DNA from: Leisingera sp. S132
GTDB taxonomy: Bacteria; Pseudomonadota; Alphaproteobacteria; Rhodobacterales; Rhodobacteraceae
Reading direction: 5' to 3'
Length of the DNA: 64,000 nucleotides
NCBI RefSeq assembly: GCF_025144465.1
Contig: NZ_CP083553.1
Coordinates: 3,602,001-3,666,000 of the forward strand
A model generated the notes under the pieces. It saw nothing but the letters and a program-made list of their open reading frames with translations. It searched no databases and was not told the DNA's origin. The position numbers and the translations under genes are program-made. This document shows positions 46,690 through 55,580 of the stretch, one piece after another. Every line of letters starts with the position of its first letter. The stretch's first letter is position 1.

Positions 46690-46724
46690 CGGGCCCGGCC
46701 GCAATAAATTGTGAAGGAGATCAC

Positions 46725-47282
46725 ATGCGTTACAAAATCAGCGGCAAACAGATCGACATCGGCGACGCTCTGCAGGTTCATGTGCAGAACGAGCTGGGTT
46801 CGGCCGTACAAAAATACGCCGAGCGCCCAACCGACGCGACTGTGGTCTTTTCCCGTTCGGCGCATGAATATGTGTGTGAAGCCACCGTCCATCTGTCGAC
46901 CGGGCTGAGCGCGCAGGCAAAAGCCCACGAAACCGAGATTTATGCCGCTTTCGACGCGTGCTGCGAGAAAATGGAGAAACAGCTGCGCCGCTACAAGCGC
47001 CGCCTGAAGGATCACCACAAGGACCGCACCGAGCCGGTTGAACATCTGGGCGCCAACTCGTATATCCTCGCCTCTGAGGAAGCGGATTCCGAACCGGACT
47101 CGCTGCAGCCGATCATCGTCGCCGAGATGGAGACCCGTATCCCCTCCCTGTCTGTCGGGGAAGCGGTGATGCAGATGGAGCTGGCAGGCGCACCGGTGCT
47201 GGTTTTCCGCAACGAAGGCAAAGACGGATTGAATGTGGTCTACCGCCGCGACGACGGCAACATCGGCTGGATCGATCCGTAA
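46725..47282 (+). CDS. hpf: Long-form ribosome hibernation promoting factor
   Basis: A 185-residue two-domain HPF. The N-terminal S30AE domain (about 1-100, MRYKISGKQIDIGDALQVHV and AHEYVCEATVHL) binds the 30S decoding centre; the C-terminal domain (about 120-185, IVAEMETRIPSLSVGEAVMQ and VFRNEGKDGLNVVYRR) drives 100S dimer formation. The GAAGGAG site before the ATG is strong. Followed by ptsN as is usual next to rpoN/lptB. Confidence 0.93.
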   Translation: MRYKISGKQIDIGDALQVHVQNELGSAVQKYAERPTDATVVFSRSAHEYVCEATVHLSTGLSAQAKAHETEIYAAFDACCEKMEKQLRRYKRRLKDHHKDRTEPVEHLGANSYILASEEADSEPDSLQPIIVAEMETRIPSLSVGEAVMQMELAGAPVLVFRNEGKDGLNVVYRRDDGNIGWIDP

Positions 47283-47298
47283 ACACACCCAAGGCATC

Positions 47299-47319
47299 GG
47301 CGCCCCCGGACGGGGCGCC
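47299..47319. repeat. Hairpin between hpf and ptsN
   Basis: GGCGCCCC/GGGGCGCC (47299-47306, 47312-47319) with a CGGAC loop; no U-run. Could be a weak terminator or mRNA-processing/stability site between hpf and ptsN. Confidence 0.45.
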
Positions 47320-47335
47320 GGAACGGAGCAGACAC

Positions 47336-47800
47336 ATGCAGATTTCCAGCATCCTCAAGCCAGAGGCCGTCCGGGTTATCGGCGCGGTCTCCAGCAAGAA
47401 GCGCTTGTTCCAGGAAATCGCGGATGTCGCTCAGGCCGCCTACGGGCTGGACGCGCAGCCCACGGTCGAGGCTCTGCTGGACCGGGAGAGCCTCGGCCCC
47501 ACCGGGGTCGGCCATGGCGTCGCCCTGCCGCATGCCCGGCTCGAGTCCATCAGCGAGGTCTGCGGCACCTTCCTGATTCTGGAAAAACCGCTGGAGTTCG
47601 GTGCGGTTGACCGCCAGCCGGTCGATATTGCCTTTGCCCTGTTCGCCCCCGAAGATGCCGGGGTCGAGCACCTGAAAGCACTGGCGCTGGTGTCGCGCAC
47701 CTTGCGCGAGCAGAGCTTCTGCACCAAGCTGCGTGCCAACCACGACCCGGCAACGCTCTACACTATCCTCACCGAAGGCCAGTCCGTCCAAGCCGCCTGA
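47336..47800 (+). CDS. ptsN: PTS IIA-like nitrogen-regulatory protein PtsN
   Basis: A 154-residue EIIA-Ntr protein. The phosphorylatable histidine is H66 in VGHGVALPHARLE. It receives phosphate from PtsP/NPr and regulates potassium transport, nitrogen and sometimes envelope genes. Conserved place after hpf. Confidence 0.94.
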   Translation: MQISSILKPEAVRVIGAVSSKKRLFQEIADVAQAAYGLDAQPTVEALLDRESLGPTGVGHGVALPHARLESISEVCGTFLILEKPLEFGAVDRQPVDIAFALFAPEDAGVEHLKALALVSRTLREQSFCTKLRANHDPATLYTILTEGQSVQAA

Positions 47801-48112
47801 GGCGCCGGGCATCTCCGGCCGATAGTCCCGCCTCCCGCAAGCACCTGAGGTCTGCAGTTTCGGCGACTCTCCCGCCCGTCATCGGCAGCCTGCCGGCAGC
47901 GCTCTTCCCGTTGGGCCGGGCACGGGCCGCGGCCTGCGGCCCCGCCCCGTGCGGAGGCATACGTACAGACTGTGTTTCCAACAACCGGAAGGTGGCGCCA
48001 GGCACCGCGCCGCACCCCGTGCGGCGCCCGGCCCAAGGCCGTTCCAGGAGTTCAGCCATGCTGAACTCCTGGCGGGCGCGGGAGCCCCGCCTTTGCAACG
48101 GAACCAGAGGTT
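47801..48112. other. Gene-free gap with palindromic repeats
   Basis: A 312-base interval between ptsN and the sulfotransferase gene (convergent), with no credible CDS; the open frames in it are arginine/proline-rich and antisense-like. It contains repeat copy 2 and a strong hairpin (separate entries). Confidence 0.6.
47909..48072. repeat. Structured intergenic repeat, copy 2
   Basis: Outer arms TTGGGCCGGGC (47911-47921) and GCCCGGCCCAA (48026-48036) are perfect 11-bp inverted repeats around a GC-rich core with smaller hairpins (CACGG...CCGTG about 47921-47951, GCCGCACCCCGTGCGGC about 48009-48025). A 13-bp perfect hairpin CCAGGAGTTCAGC/GCTGAACTCCTGG (48044-48056, 48060-48072) follows. The layout, outer TTGGGC/GCCCAA arms with a GTTC/GAAC-type hairpin to the right, matches copy 1 at 5632-5725. 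Confidence 0.6.
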
Positions 48113-49549
48113 TCAGCCCTGCCGCCAGGGCCCAAAGCCAAAAGCCAGGTAATCGCGCTGATAAACAGAAGAGACCAGCGCCTCCAGCTCCTCGTCATAG
48201 ATATCCGCCAGCGTGAAAGGCGTCTCCGGCTCGGCTTCCGGTACCGCCTCCGGCTCCATCCGGCCCAGCTTGCGGGCCAGCGCAGGCAGGTCTTCGCCCA
48301 TCTCCTCCTCGCGGATCAGCAGATCCGGCGGGCCCAGTTCGGCGAACCCGGACAGTGCCTGGGCTTGCGTTGCCCACTCCGCATCCACCCGCACGGGGGT
48401 CTGCCCGGCCAGGCTGGTGCGCACAAACTCCAGAAACCCGGCAAAGGCATCACGGTGCTGCGCCCGCGAATAGCCGGCATCTGGCCCGGCCTCCGGAATG
48501 GGCAGTTTGAACTGCCGCCGCAGCGTGCTGCGGATCTGCCCGTAACTGCCCGCGCCTGCGTTCAGGATCCGCCGGCAGAACACGGCATGCGCCCGCGCCG
48601 CCGGATGGCGGAGAACCGTAAAGCTGCGGAACCCCTTATTGCGCCGTTTCCACTGGCGCAGCTGCTTCTGGTTCATGCCCTGGATCAGGCTTTCCGGCGC
48701 CGCCTGGTCCAGTCCGGCCATCCATTGCACCACGCCTGCCTCCGGCCCACCCTTCACCGGCAGATACAAGAGCGGCGTCACCGCCCCCGCCACGTAGCCC
48801 GGCACCGCCGGCCCGCGGCGCGGTTCGAAATTCGGGGTCCGCGTCAGGTTGAACCGGTCCATACCGGCCAGCGCTTCCTCCATCTCGTCAGGATTGGCCA
48901 CCTTGGCCAGCACCGGCGCCGGGTTCTGCCGCTTGAGACTGCCGTCGAGCGCCTCCAGCTGCTGCGGAACGCCCAGCCAGCGGGCCAACCCGTTCATCAC
49001 TTCAAGGCTCTGCAAGTCTTCGTAGGCCACGTAAAAGGCCGTTTGCCCCAAGGTCTGCAGCCGGTTCAGGAGGCGGACCTGGAACTCCTGCAGCGCCGCC
49101 ACGTGGGCCGCGAACTCCGCCGCGTCAAACCGCGCCTTGGCGTCCTTGCGCCGCTTCACATCGGTCAGTTTCCACTGGCCGGTTTCCTGCGCGATCTTCC
49201 AGGACACATAGCTGTCGAGCGGGTTGCGGGTCAGGATGATCTTGGCACAGCGCGGATCCTCCAGCATCAGGTCCAGCACCCGCGGATCGTGATCGTGAAA
49301 GTACCGGAAGCCCCCCAGAACACCCGGCTCTGCCTTGATCTCCTGGATCAGCCGTGCCGGATCGGCGTCCCGCATCGCCTGGGTCACACTCAGAATTTCG
49401 GTGCTGTTCGGGTAGCCTATGAAATGCGGATTGAACGCCTCCCCGTGGCATGTCAGCCGGTCAAAGGCATTCAGGTTGCTTTCCAGGAAATTGGAGCCCG
49501 TCCGCATTTCAGCGAAGACGGCGAAGTAATCAAAGGAGGGTTCAGACAT
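48113..49549 (-). CDS. Two-domain sulfotransferase-like protein
   Basis: A 478-residue protein. The N-terminal half (about 5-240) is a NodH/Stf0-type sulfotransferase: the PAPS 5'-phosphosulfate loop is AEMRTGSNFLESNLN (13-27) and the 3'-phosphate segment is LTRNPLDSYVSWKIA (106-120). The second half (about 255-470) contains LRHPAARAHAVFCRR (313-327), a second sulfotransferase-like 3'-phosphate segment, but its 5' loop is degraded, so it may be inactive. It would add sulfate to a glycan in this cluster. Last gene of the run that begins at cysQ. Confidence 0.8.
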   Translation of the reverse strand: MSEPSFDYFAVFAEMRTGSNFLESNLNAFDRLTCHGEAFNPHFIGYPNSTEILSVTQAMRDADPARLIQEIKAEPGVLGGFRYFHDHDPRVLDLMLEDPRCAKIILTRNPLDSYVSWKIAQETGQWKLTDVKRRKDAKARFDAAEFAAHVAALQEFQVRLLNRLQTLGQTAFYVAYEDLQSLEVMNGLARWLGVPQQLEALDGSLKRQNPAPVLAKVANPDEMEEALAGMDRFNLTRTPNFEPRRGPAVPGYVAGAVTPLLYLPVKGGPEAGVVQWMAGLDQAAPESLIQGMNQKQLRQWKRRNKGFRSFTVLRHPAARAHAVFCRRILNAGAGSYGQIRSTLRRQFKLPIPEAGPDAGYSRAQHRDAFAGFLEFVRTSLAGQTPVRVDAEWATQAQALSGFAELGPPDLLIREEEMGEDLPALARKLGRMEPEAVPEAEPETPFTLADIYDEELEALVSSVYQRDYLAFGFGPWRQG

Positions 49550-49555
49550 AATGGA

Positions 49556-51256
49556 TTATCGCACCAGATAAGGTTTGCGCTGCGGCTTGGACGGGCTGGC
49601 AGGGCTGTGCTCGACCGGAAAGTCGCCCATCAGATAGGGATGCATGCCCTGGTTCTTCAAATTCTGCAGAAACTGCCCGAAACCTTCAAGATCCGCCATT
49701 CTGGGGGCTTCGCCCAAATGCCGTGCAGACAGCGGCCCGATCTCGTCGATGATGGTCTGCAAGGGTTCCATCGGCGCTTCGACAAACTCCGCCATGGTCC
49801 AGATCCGCACCCGCGCCTTGGTCCATTGGGAGCGCAGGATCTGCAATTGCTCCGCCTCTCGCTGCTGCAGCCTCGCCGCTTCCTGGCGCAGCTCCGCAAA
49901 ACTGCGGCTGGACTTGAACAGAGGAATTGCCCAGGCGCCGCTGATGACTGAGACCTGCGCGTTGGTATCCCGCGCCACAAGCCAGTTCACCGCCTGATTG
50001 CTGCGCGGCCCGAACTGAAAGCACTGCCGCTCGCCGCGGGTGTTCCAGATCAGGCTGGTCAGAAAACTTTCGGGGTTATAGTCGCGCAATCCGGCACTGC
50101 CGTTCAGGCAGCCGTTGATCAGGCTCTGCCCTTCACAGAACTCTGCCCCCTCCGGTGCAAAGATATGCCCGTGCACCTTGCTGCCGGTTGTGCGTGCAAG
50201 CCAGGTTTCGAAATCTTCAAACAGCTCGGAAAAGCCCTGAAACACCGAATAAGGGCTGGAGGTGACGCCGTTCTCGGAGCCATGGCCGGGAAACCGGCTC
50301 TGCATATAGAGACCGGGCCGTCCGCGGGTGCGCCGCTCCACCGCCTTGGCAAAGATCCGGTCGATCTTGCCGGGGTTCGGTTCCGTCCGCTTCATTGCCC
50401 CGGCCTGATCGCTCAGGAAGGCCTGATACAGCCGGTCGGCATGCGGCCAGATCTTGCGCGCGACAAAGCAGTCAGACCGGCGCAAGAGCTGCAGATGGTC
50501 GTCATAGAAAATATGCGGCTTGCCCTGGAAATCGAACTTGCTCAGCGTCAGAGAGCGGCTTTCGATGTTGCTGGAGTGCAGCCGTGCCAGGGTCTGGAAG
50601 TAGCTTTCATCCGGGATCCAGACCTTGCGGAAATAGTTGTCATAGGCCGGGCGTTCCGGGTCCTGCAGGATCGCCGCCAGCGTCTTGCGCGTCAGGCACC
50701 ACCACTGGCTGCCCATATGCGGCACCAGCCCGGACGGAATCCGCCGCCTCATCCGCAATTTGCGCTGCAGGCTGACATAGCGGTCGAACAGGTAGCGGTG
50801 CTTTTTCCAGGAGAACGGGAACCGCAGCGTGAACCGCTCATGGCTGAGCCCCCCCACGATCCAGGGCACATCCGCGGTGGTGGCGCTTTCGATGAAATCA
50901 GTGTCCGGGCGCGCAGCCAGGTAATCGGCCAGTTCCTGCACCGGCCTCAGCGGCAGGCAGGAGCCGGAGGCCAGATAGACATGGCGCACCTCCGGAAACT
51001 CCGCCAGCATCACCTCCGACGCCGACTGCGAGGCCGCGACGATGCCCCAGGTGCCCCATTCGCAGCGGTGGCGGGCCGAGAACCGTACCAGCGGATTGCC
51101 ATCCAGCGATTGGCGGAAACGGTCAAACACCGCCCGGCTGACATTGCGGTCCACGTGCAGCACCACCGGGCAGCCTGCTGCGGTCCAGTGGCGCACCACC
51201 TGCGCCGCGCGGTCCAGCGCCGTGTGCACCAGCATGACCACACCGGCCGAAGTCAT
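49556..51256 (-). CDS. GT14-type beta-1,6-N-acetylglucosaminyltransferase with DUF5927 C-terminus
   Basis: A 566-residue glycosyltransferase. Residues about 1-270 match GT14/core-2 branching enzymes (GVVMLVHTALDRAAQ, VDRNVSRAVFDRF, YLASGSCLPLRPVQ, SQWWCLTRKTLAAI, WIPDESYFQT). The C-terminal part (about 290-545) is the DUF5927 extension of roseobacter members. It probably builds a polysaccharide branch from UDP-GlcNAc or UDP-Xyl. It overlaps the following GT2 gene by four bases. Confidence 0.85.
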   Translation of the reverse strand: MTSAGVVMLVHTALDRAAQVVRHWTAAGCPVVLHVDRNVSRAVFDRFRQSLDGNPLVRFSARHRCEWGTWGIVAASQSASEVMLAEFPEVRHVYLASGSCLPLRPVQELADYLAARPDTDFIESATTADVPWIVGGLSHERFTLRFPFSWKKHRYLFDRYVSLQRKLRMRRRIPSGLVPHMGSQWWCLTRKTLAAILQDPERPAYDNYFRKVWIPDESYFQTLARLHSSNIESRSLTLSKFDFQGKPHIFYDDHLQLLRRSDCFVARKIWPHADRLYQAFLSDQAGAMKRTEPNPGKIDRIFAKAVERRTRGRPGLYMQSRFPGHGSENGVTSSPYSVFQGFSELFEDFETWLARTTGSKVHGHIFAPEGAEFCEGQSLINGCLNGSAGLRDYNPESFLTSLIWNTRGERQCFQFGPRSNQAVNWLVARDTNAQVSVISGAWAIPLFKSSRSFAELRQEAARLQQREAEQLQILRSQWTKARVRIWTMAEFVEAPMEPLQTIIDEIGPLSARHLGEAPRMADLEGFGQFLQNLKNQGMHPYLMGDFPVEHSPASPSKPQRKPYLVR

Positions 51257-52320
51257 GCCCAGTTCCCCTTGGACATCAGCCCCAGGATCTCAAGCTGGCG
51301 CCAATTGATGTATTTCTCGCTCCATTTGCACCACAGCTCCGGCTGCTCCGCCAGTTTTGCGGCATAGGCCTTGTACTCCGCCGATCCGCCGTAATGCTGG
51401 CCGCGCACCAGTTCCTCCTCGGCCTTGGCAGTGAAGGTGTCCAGGAACTTGGCGTGCAGCAGCATGCCGCTGGCCTTTTCGCCGCCATCGGTCTCATACA
51501 CCTGGTTCAATCCGCGCGGCAGCAGGGAATGGGTGGAACTGGCATAGGCATAGCGCCGGTGCCATTTGACCAGCGGGATCTTGTTGAGCGCAGGCGCCCT
51601 GCCGGGTTGATCAGCAAAGAACACCCGCGCCCGCGGCCCGCCCTGAATCCACAGATTGCCGTACTCGGGGTTGCGGCTGATGGTATAATTGCCGCTGTCG
51701 AACCACTGGGCGATCTCCAGCGGGTTCTGTCCGGGCTGATACGGCACATCACCGATCCGGCCCTTGGGGTACACATCCAAGAGCATCGCCGAAAAACTGC
51801 GGATTGCTGAATTGTCCAGCCAGTCCGTCAGCGCCCGGATCGGCCGTGTATCGCAGAACGGGTAGATGAAGAACTCATCCGGATCGACCACCAGCACCCA
51901 GTGGCCGTGCGCGTACTTGCGCTTCAAATAGTTCATCCAGTCGATACCGAAGCCCGCGCGCTTGTAGCTTGCAGCGGTGTGCCACAGCGAGACATCCTCC
52001 ATTCCGCGCAGGTAATCCGCCGTGCCATCGGTCGAGTCATTGTCCACAAACAGGAAATGATCGATTCCCATGCTGCGGTAGTACTGCAGGAAATAGGGCA
52101 GCCGGATCTGCTCATTTCGCATGGTGCAGACCAGCAGGATATCCCTTGGCCGGATCGCCCGGGTGTGGTCTTGCAGCGCGGTCAGCTCACCGGATTTGCG
52201 CACCGCACGGACCAGCCGGCGTTTGCGCCGCAACCGCATCCGGTAAGAATCCCAAAGCCCCACGTTTACTCCAAACCATTTTCCAAGGAGCGCACCCGCC
52301 TGCCACAGCCTTCTGGCCAT
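51253..52320 (-). CDS. Glycosyltransferase family 2 protein (a)
   Basis: A 355-residue GT-A fold protein. Nucleotide-sugar motifs are TMRNEQIRLPYFLQYY (RNE 68-70), VDNDSTDGTADYL (92-104) and VDPDEFFIY (145-153; metal DxD-like). A second conserved block, ALNKIPLVKWHRRYAYASST, is shared with the neighbour at 52433, so the two are tandem paralogues. Start ATG at 52320 (MARRLW) follows GGAAAG; the upstream in-frame TTG at 52365 is not used. Confidence 0.87.
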   Translation of the reverse strand: MARRLWQAGALLGKWFGVNVGLWDSYRMRLRRKRRLVRAVRKSGELTALQDHTRAIRPRDILLVCTMRNEQIRLPYFLQYYRSMGIDHFLFVDNDSTDGTADYLRGMEDVSLWHTAASYKRAGFGIDWMNYLKRKYAHGHWVLVVDPDEFFIYPFCDTRPIRALTDWLDNSAIRSFSAMLLDVYPKGRIGDVPYQPGQNPLEIAQWFDSGNYTISRNPEYGNLWIQGGPRARVFFADQPGRAPALNKIPLVKWHRRYAYASSTHSLLPRGLNQVYETDGGEKASGMLLHAKFLDTFTAKAEEELVRGQHYGGSAEYKAYAAKLAEQPELWCKWSEKYINWRQLEILGLMSKGNWA

Positions 52321-52432
52321 TGGCAACTTTCCGCTCAATATGTCACGCGGCCAGTGTATTAACAACGGATTTAGAAACGGTTACGCAGGCGCACGGCGCA
52401 GCTGCAACAGTCTGGAATTCCTGTCCCTCGCG

Positions 52433-53473
52433 TCACCAGTCAATTGGCGCCATCAGCCCCAGCGCGGCCAGCTGGTCCGGCCCCCGATACCGCACCGCCC
52501 CGGCGTGCCACATATCCGGGGCCCCGGTGATCCGGTCATAGTAGCCGTCAAACAGATGCGGCGTATGGAAATGCTGCTGCCGCTGCTTTTCCGTTGCCGA
52601 TTTGGAAACAATCTCCGGCAGGAACTTCGTGTGCAGCAGCACCCCGGAAGGCGCCGTGCCGCCAGGCCCGGCGTACAGCGCATTCATCTGCGGCGGCAGC
52701 ATGGAATGGGTCGAATTGACATATGCATAGCGCCGGTTCCAGTGCACCAGAGGCAGCTTGTTCAATGTCGGTGAGTGGTCCGGCTGATCGCGGAAAAACA
52801 CTCTTTCACGCGCCCCGCCCTGAACCCACAGGTTGCCCTTTGGCTGCTGCCGCACCGCCCGGTAGGGGCCGTCATCGAACCATTGCAGCACCGCGCAAGG
52901 GTCCTGACCCGGGGCATAGGTCTGGCCGTCCAGCGGCCCCTTGGGATACAGGTCCAGCATCAATGCGCCGAACCCCTCACGGCCGTCCCGCTCAAGCCGC
53001 TGCGCCAGGCCGCCTAGGCCGTGCGCCTCCATCCCGGAATAGACCAGCAGCTCATCCGCATCCACGGTCAGGCACCAGCGCCGGTGGCCGTGGCGGATCA
53101 GCAGCCAGCCTAGCCAGTCCAGGCCAAAACGCGTGTCCCGGTAGCTGGCCTCGGTTTGCCACAGGGAAACATCCGGCTGCGCCGCCAGCAGCTCTGCACT
53201 GCCGTCATCACTGCCATTGTCGACCATCAGGAAATGCGCCGCGCCCAGCCGCCGGTAGTGTTCCAGGAAATAGGGCAGCCGGGTGCTCTCATTGCGCAGC
53301 ACGGTAAAGACCAGAACACCCTGTCCGGGGATCTCCCGGGTGCGGTCTGCCGCTTTCTGCAACTGATGGCGCGCGCGCAGGGCCCGCCAAAGCAGCCGCC
53401 GCCGCTTCCACCGCAGCCTGTAGGCCCCGGCAAGGCCCAGCGGCGGCAGATCAGGGGCGGCGGTCTGTGCCAT
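52433..53473 (-). CDS. Glycosyltransferase family 2 protein (b)
   Basis: A 346-residue GT2 protein, tandem paralogue of the gene at 51253. Motifs: TVLRNESTRLPYFLEHY (RNE 60-62), DNGSDDGSAELL (85-96), VDADELLVY (137-145) and TLNKLPLVHWNRRYAYVNST. Both lack membrane helices and would extend a glycan in the cytoplasm. galE is two bases upstream. Confidence 0.87.
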   Translation of the reverse strand: MAQTAAPDLPPLGLAGAYRLRWKRRRLLWRALRARHQLQKAADRTREIPGQGVLVFTVLRNESTRLPYFLEHYRRLGAAHFLMVDNGSDDGSAELLAAQPDVSLWQTEASYRDTRFGLDWLGWLLIRHGHRRWCLTVDADELLVYSGMEAHGLGGLAQRLERDGREGFGALMLDLYPKGPLDGQTYAPGQDPCAVLQWFDDGPYRAVRQQPKGNLWVQGGARERVFFRDQPDHSPTLNKLPLVHWNRRYAYVNSTHSMLPPQMNALYAGPGGTAPSGVLLHTKFLPEIVSKSATEKQRQQHFHTPHLFDGYYDRITGAPDMWHAGAVRYRGPDQLAALGLMAPIDW

Positions 53474-53475
53474 TC

Positions 53476-54459
53476 TCAGCTCTCGTAATGGCCTGTCTTA
53501 TGCCATTTCCAGGCGTCGGCAATCATCACCTCCAAGGTAGAGCGGCACGGCTCCCAGCCCAGATCGGTCACCGCACGGGTGGATCCGGACACGAGCTTGG
53601 TGCAATCGCCCGCCCGGCGCGGGCCGGTGGTGCATGGCACCGTCTGGCCGGTCACAGCCTCCGCCTTATCCATCACCTCGCGCACCGAGAACCCGCTGCC
53701 GGTGCCCAGGTTGAACACCCGGCTGCCCTTGCCGTCCTCCAGCCACTTCAGGCCCAGCACATGCGCGTCCACCAGATCGCAGACATGCACATAATCGCGG
53801 ATGCAGGTGCCATCCGGGGTGTCATAGTCGGTGCCAAAGATGGTCAGCGCGTCGCGCTTGCCCGCAACCGCATCCAGCACCAGCGGCACCAGATGGGTCT
53901 CCGGGCGGTGGAACTCGCCCACCTCCGCGTCGGGGTCGGCGCCCGCCACGTTGAAATAGCGGAAAATCACCGACCGCAGCCCATGCGCGGCGCCGAAATC
54001 CTTCAGGATATCCTCCACTGCGCGCTTGGACGCGCCATAGGCATTGAGCGGCAGCTGCGGGGTGTTTTCATCCAGCACCACATTGTCATGCTCGCCATAG
54101 GTGGCACAGGTGGAGGAGAACACGAAATCCAGGCACCCGGCAGCCACCGCTGCCTCGATCAGGTTGAGCGATCCGCCGGTGTTGTTGGCCCAGTAGCGGC
54201 CCGGCTCGCTCATCGCCTCACCCACCTGGCTCAGCGCGGCGAAATGCATCACTGCAGCCGGCTGGTACTTGGCAAACACCTCGTCCAGCCGCGCCCGGTC
54301 GCTCAGGTCGCCCTTTTCGAACGGACCGAATTTGACCGCGTCCTGCCAGCCGGTTACCAGATTGTCATAAGTCACAGGTGTATAGCCCGCCGCCTTCAGC
54401 GCCTTGCAGGCATGCGAGCCGATATATCCGGCGCCGCCGGTCACGAGAATATTGGTCAC
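53476..54459 (-). CDS. galE: UDP-glucose 4-epimerase
   Basis: A 327-residue extended SDR that interconverts UDP-Glc and UDP-Gal. NAD motif GGAGYIG (8-14), catalytic S and Y-x3-K in SSTCATYGEHD...YGASK. The true start is GTG at 54459; there is an earlier in-frame TTG at 54477, but the family start and GGGGCAG site support 54459. Supplies galactose to the cluster. Confidence 0.93.
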   Translation of the reverse strand: MTNILVTGGAGYIGSHACKALKAAGYTPVTYDNLVTGWQDAVKFGPFEKGDLSDRARLDEVFAKYQPAAVMHFAALSQVGEAMSEPGRYWANNTGGSLNLIEAAVAAGCLDFVFSSTCATYGEHDNVVLDENTPQLPLNAYGASKRAVEDILKDFGAAHGLRSVIFRYFNVAGADPDAEVGEFHRPETHLVPLVLDAVAGKRDALTIFGTDYDTPDGTCIRDYVHVCDLVDAHVLGLKWLEDGKGSRVFNLGTGSGFSVREVMDKAEAVTGQTVPCTTGPRRAGDCTKLVSGSTRAVTDLGWEPCRSTLEVMIADAWKWHKTGHYES

Positions 54460-54475
54460 TGTCTCTGCCCCATGC

Positions 54476-54500
54476 AAACAAAGCCGCCCCGAAGGGCGGC
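54476..54500 (-). terminator. galU terminator
   Basis: On the minus strand: stem GCCGCCC/GGGCGGC (arms 54494-54500 and 54483-54489) followed by a T-rich run, between galU and galE. Confidence 0.8.
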
Positions 54501-54508
54501 CCGTGAGG

Positions 54509-55402
54509 TTACTGCGCGGCCTTGCCGACCTGCGCTATCTCGGTGATGTAGTTCATCAGATCGTCCCGCAGCTCATCGCGCGCCAGCGCAAAAGCCACGG
54601 TAGCCTGCAAAAAGCCCGCCTTGGAGCCGCAGTCGAAGCGCTGGCCGCGGAAGCGGTAGCCGTAGACCGGCACATCCTGGGCAATGTCTTCGGCAATGGC
54701 GTCGGTCAGCTGGATCTCGCCGCCTGCGCCCTGCTTCATCTTGTTGAGGTTCTTCAGAACCGACGGCGCCAGGATATAGCGGCCGATCACCGCCAGGTTG
54801 GACGGCGCATCTTCCATCTTGGGCTTCTCGACCATGCCGTTGGCGGCAACCACCTGGCCCATGTCGTCCTTCACGTCGAGCACCCCGTAGGACGAGGTCT
54901 TCTCCGGCGGAACCTCCATCGCGGCAACCATGTTGCCACCGGTTTCCTCATAGGCCTCGACCATCTGCTGCAGGCAGGGCTTCTCTGCCGCGATCACGTC
55001 ATCCGGCAGGATCACCGCAAAGGGCTCATTGGCGATCAGGCGGCGGGCGCACCAGACCGCATGGCCCAGGCCCAGCGCCTTGTGCTGGCGGATATAGGCA
55101 ATCGCACCGGATTCCATGTCGGTGCTCTTGAGGATTTCCAGCAGGTCATCCTTGCCCTTCTTGCGCAGTTCCTGTTCCAGAACCGGCGAGTGGTCAAAGT
55201 AGTCCTCCAGCGCGCCCTTGCCGCGCGAGGTGACAAAGATGAACTCCTTGATCCCGGCAGCGCGCGCCTCGTCGATGGCATATTGCACCAGCGGCCGGTC
55301 GACCAGTGTCATGATCTCCTTGGGAACGGATTTGGTTGCAGGCAGGAATCTGGTGCCCAGGCCCGCAACCGGAAAAATCGCCTTGGTTACTTTTTTACGC
55401 AT
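54509..55402 (-). CDS. galU: UTP-glucose-1-phosphate uridylyltransferase
   Basis: A 297-residue nucleotidyltransferase making UDP-glucose. Signature GLGTRFLPATKSVPKEI (14-30), then VDRPLVQYAIDEA and FAVILPDDVI. Start ATG at 55402 gives MRKKVTKAIFPVAGLG. Feeds galE and the glycosyltransferases. Confidence 0.94.
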   Translation of the reverse strand: MRKKVTKAIFPVAGLGTRFLPATKSVPKEIMTLVDRPLVQYAIDEARAAGIKEFIFVTSRGKGALEDYFDHSPVLEQELRKKGKDDLLEILKSTDMESGAIAYIRQHKALGLGHAVWCARRLIANEPFAVILPDDVIAAEKPCLQQMVEAYEETGGNMVAAMEVPPEKTSSYGVLDVKDDMGQVVAANGMVEKPKMEDAPSNLAVIGRYILAPSVLKNLNKMKQGAGGEIQLTDAIAEDIAQDVPVYGYRFRGQRFDCGSKAGFLQATVAFALARDELRDDLMNYITEIAQVGKAAQ

Positions 55403-55580
55403 GATGTTCTCTCTATACTCAAATTCCGGACTGGACGCCTGCGCCTGCATCAGACGCAGCAAAGCTGACGCGCATCATACCCGGCTGTCTCCAAAATAAT
55501 GTAAAGCAACTGCCCGCTGCCCCTTGCTGCCGTTCCGGGGCAGCGTTGCGTTTGTTCCGTTTCTCATTACCATTCAGCAC

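Noticed and set aside
47769-48098. Small open frames in the ptsN-sulfotransferase gap
   Set aside because: They overlay the palindromic repeat and have Arg/Pro-rich, non-family sequence.
55516-55544. GCTGCCCC/GGGGCAGC inverted repeat before kdsB end
   Set aside because: A stem with a 13-base loop and no U-run; too weak to call a terminator.
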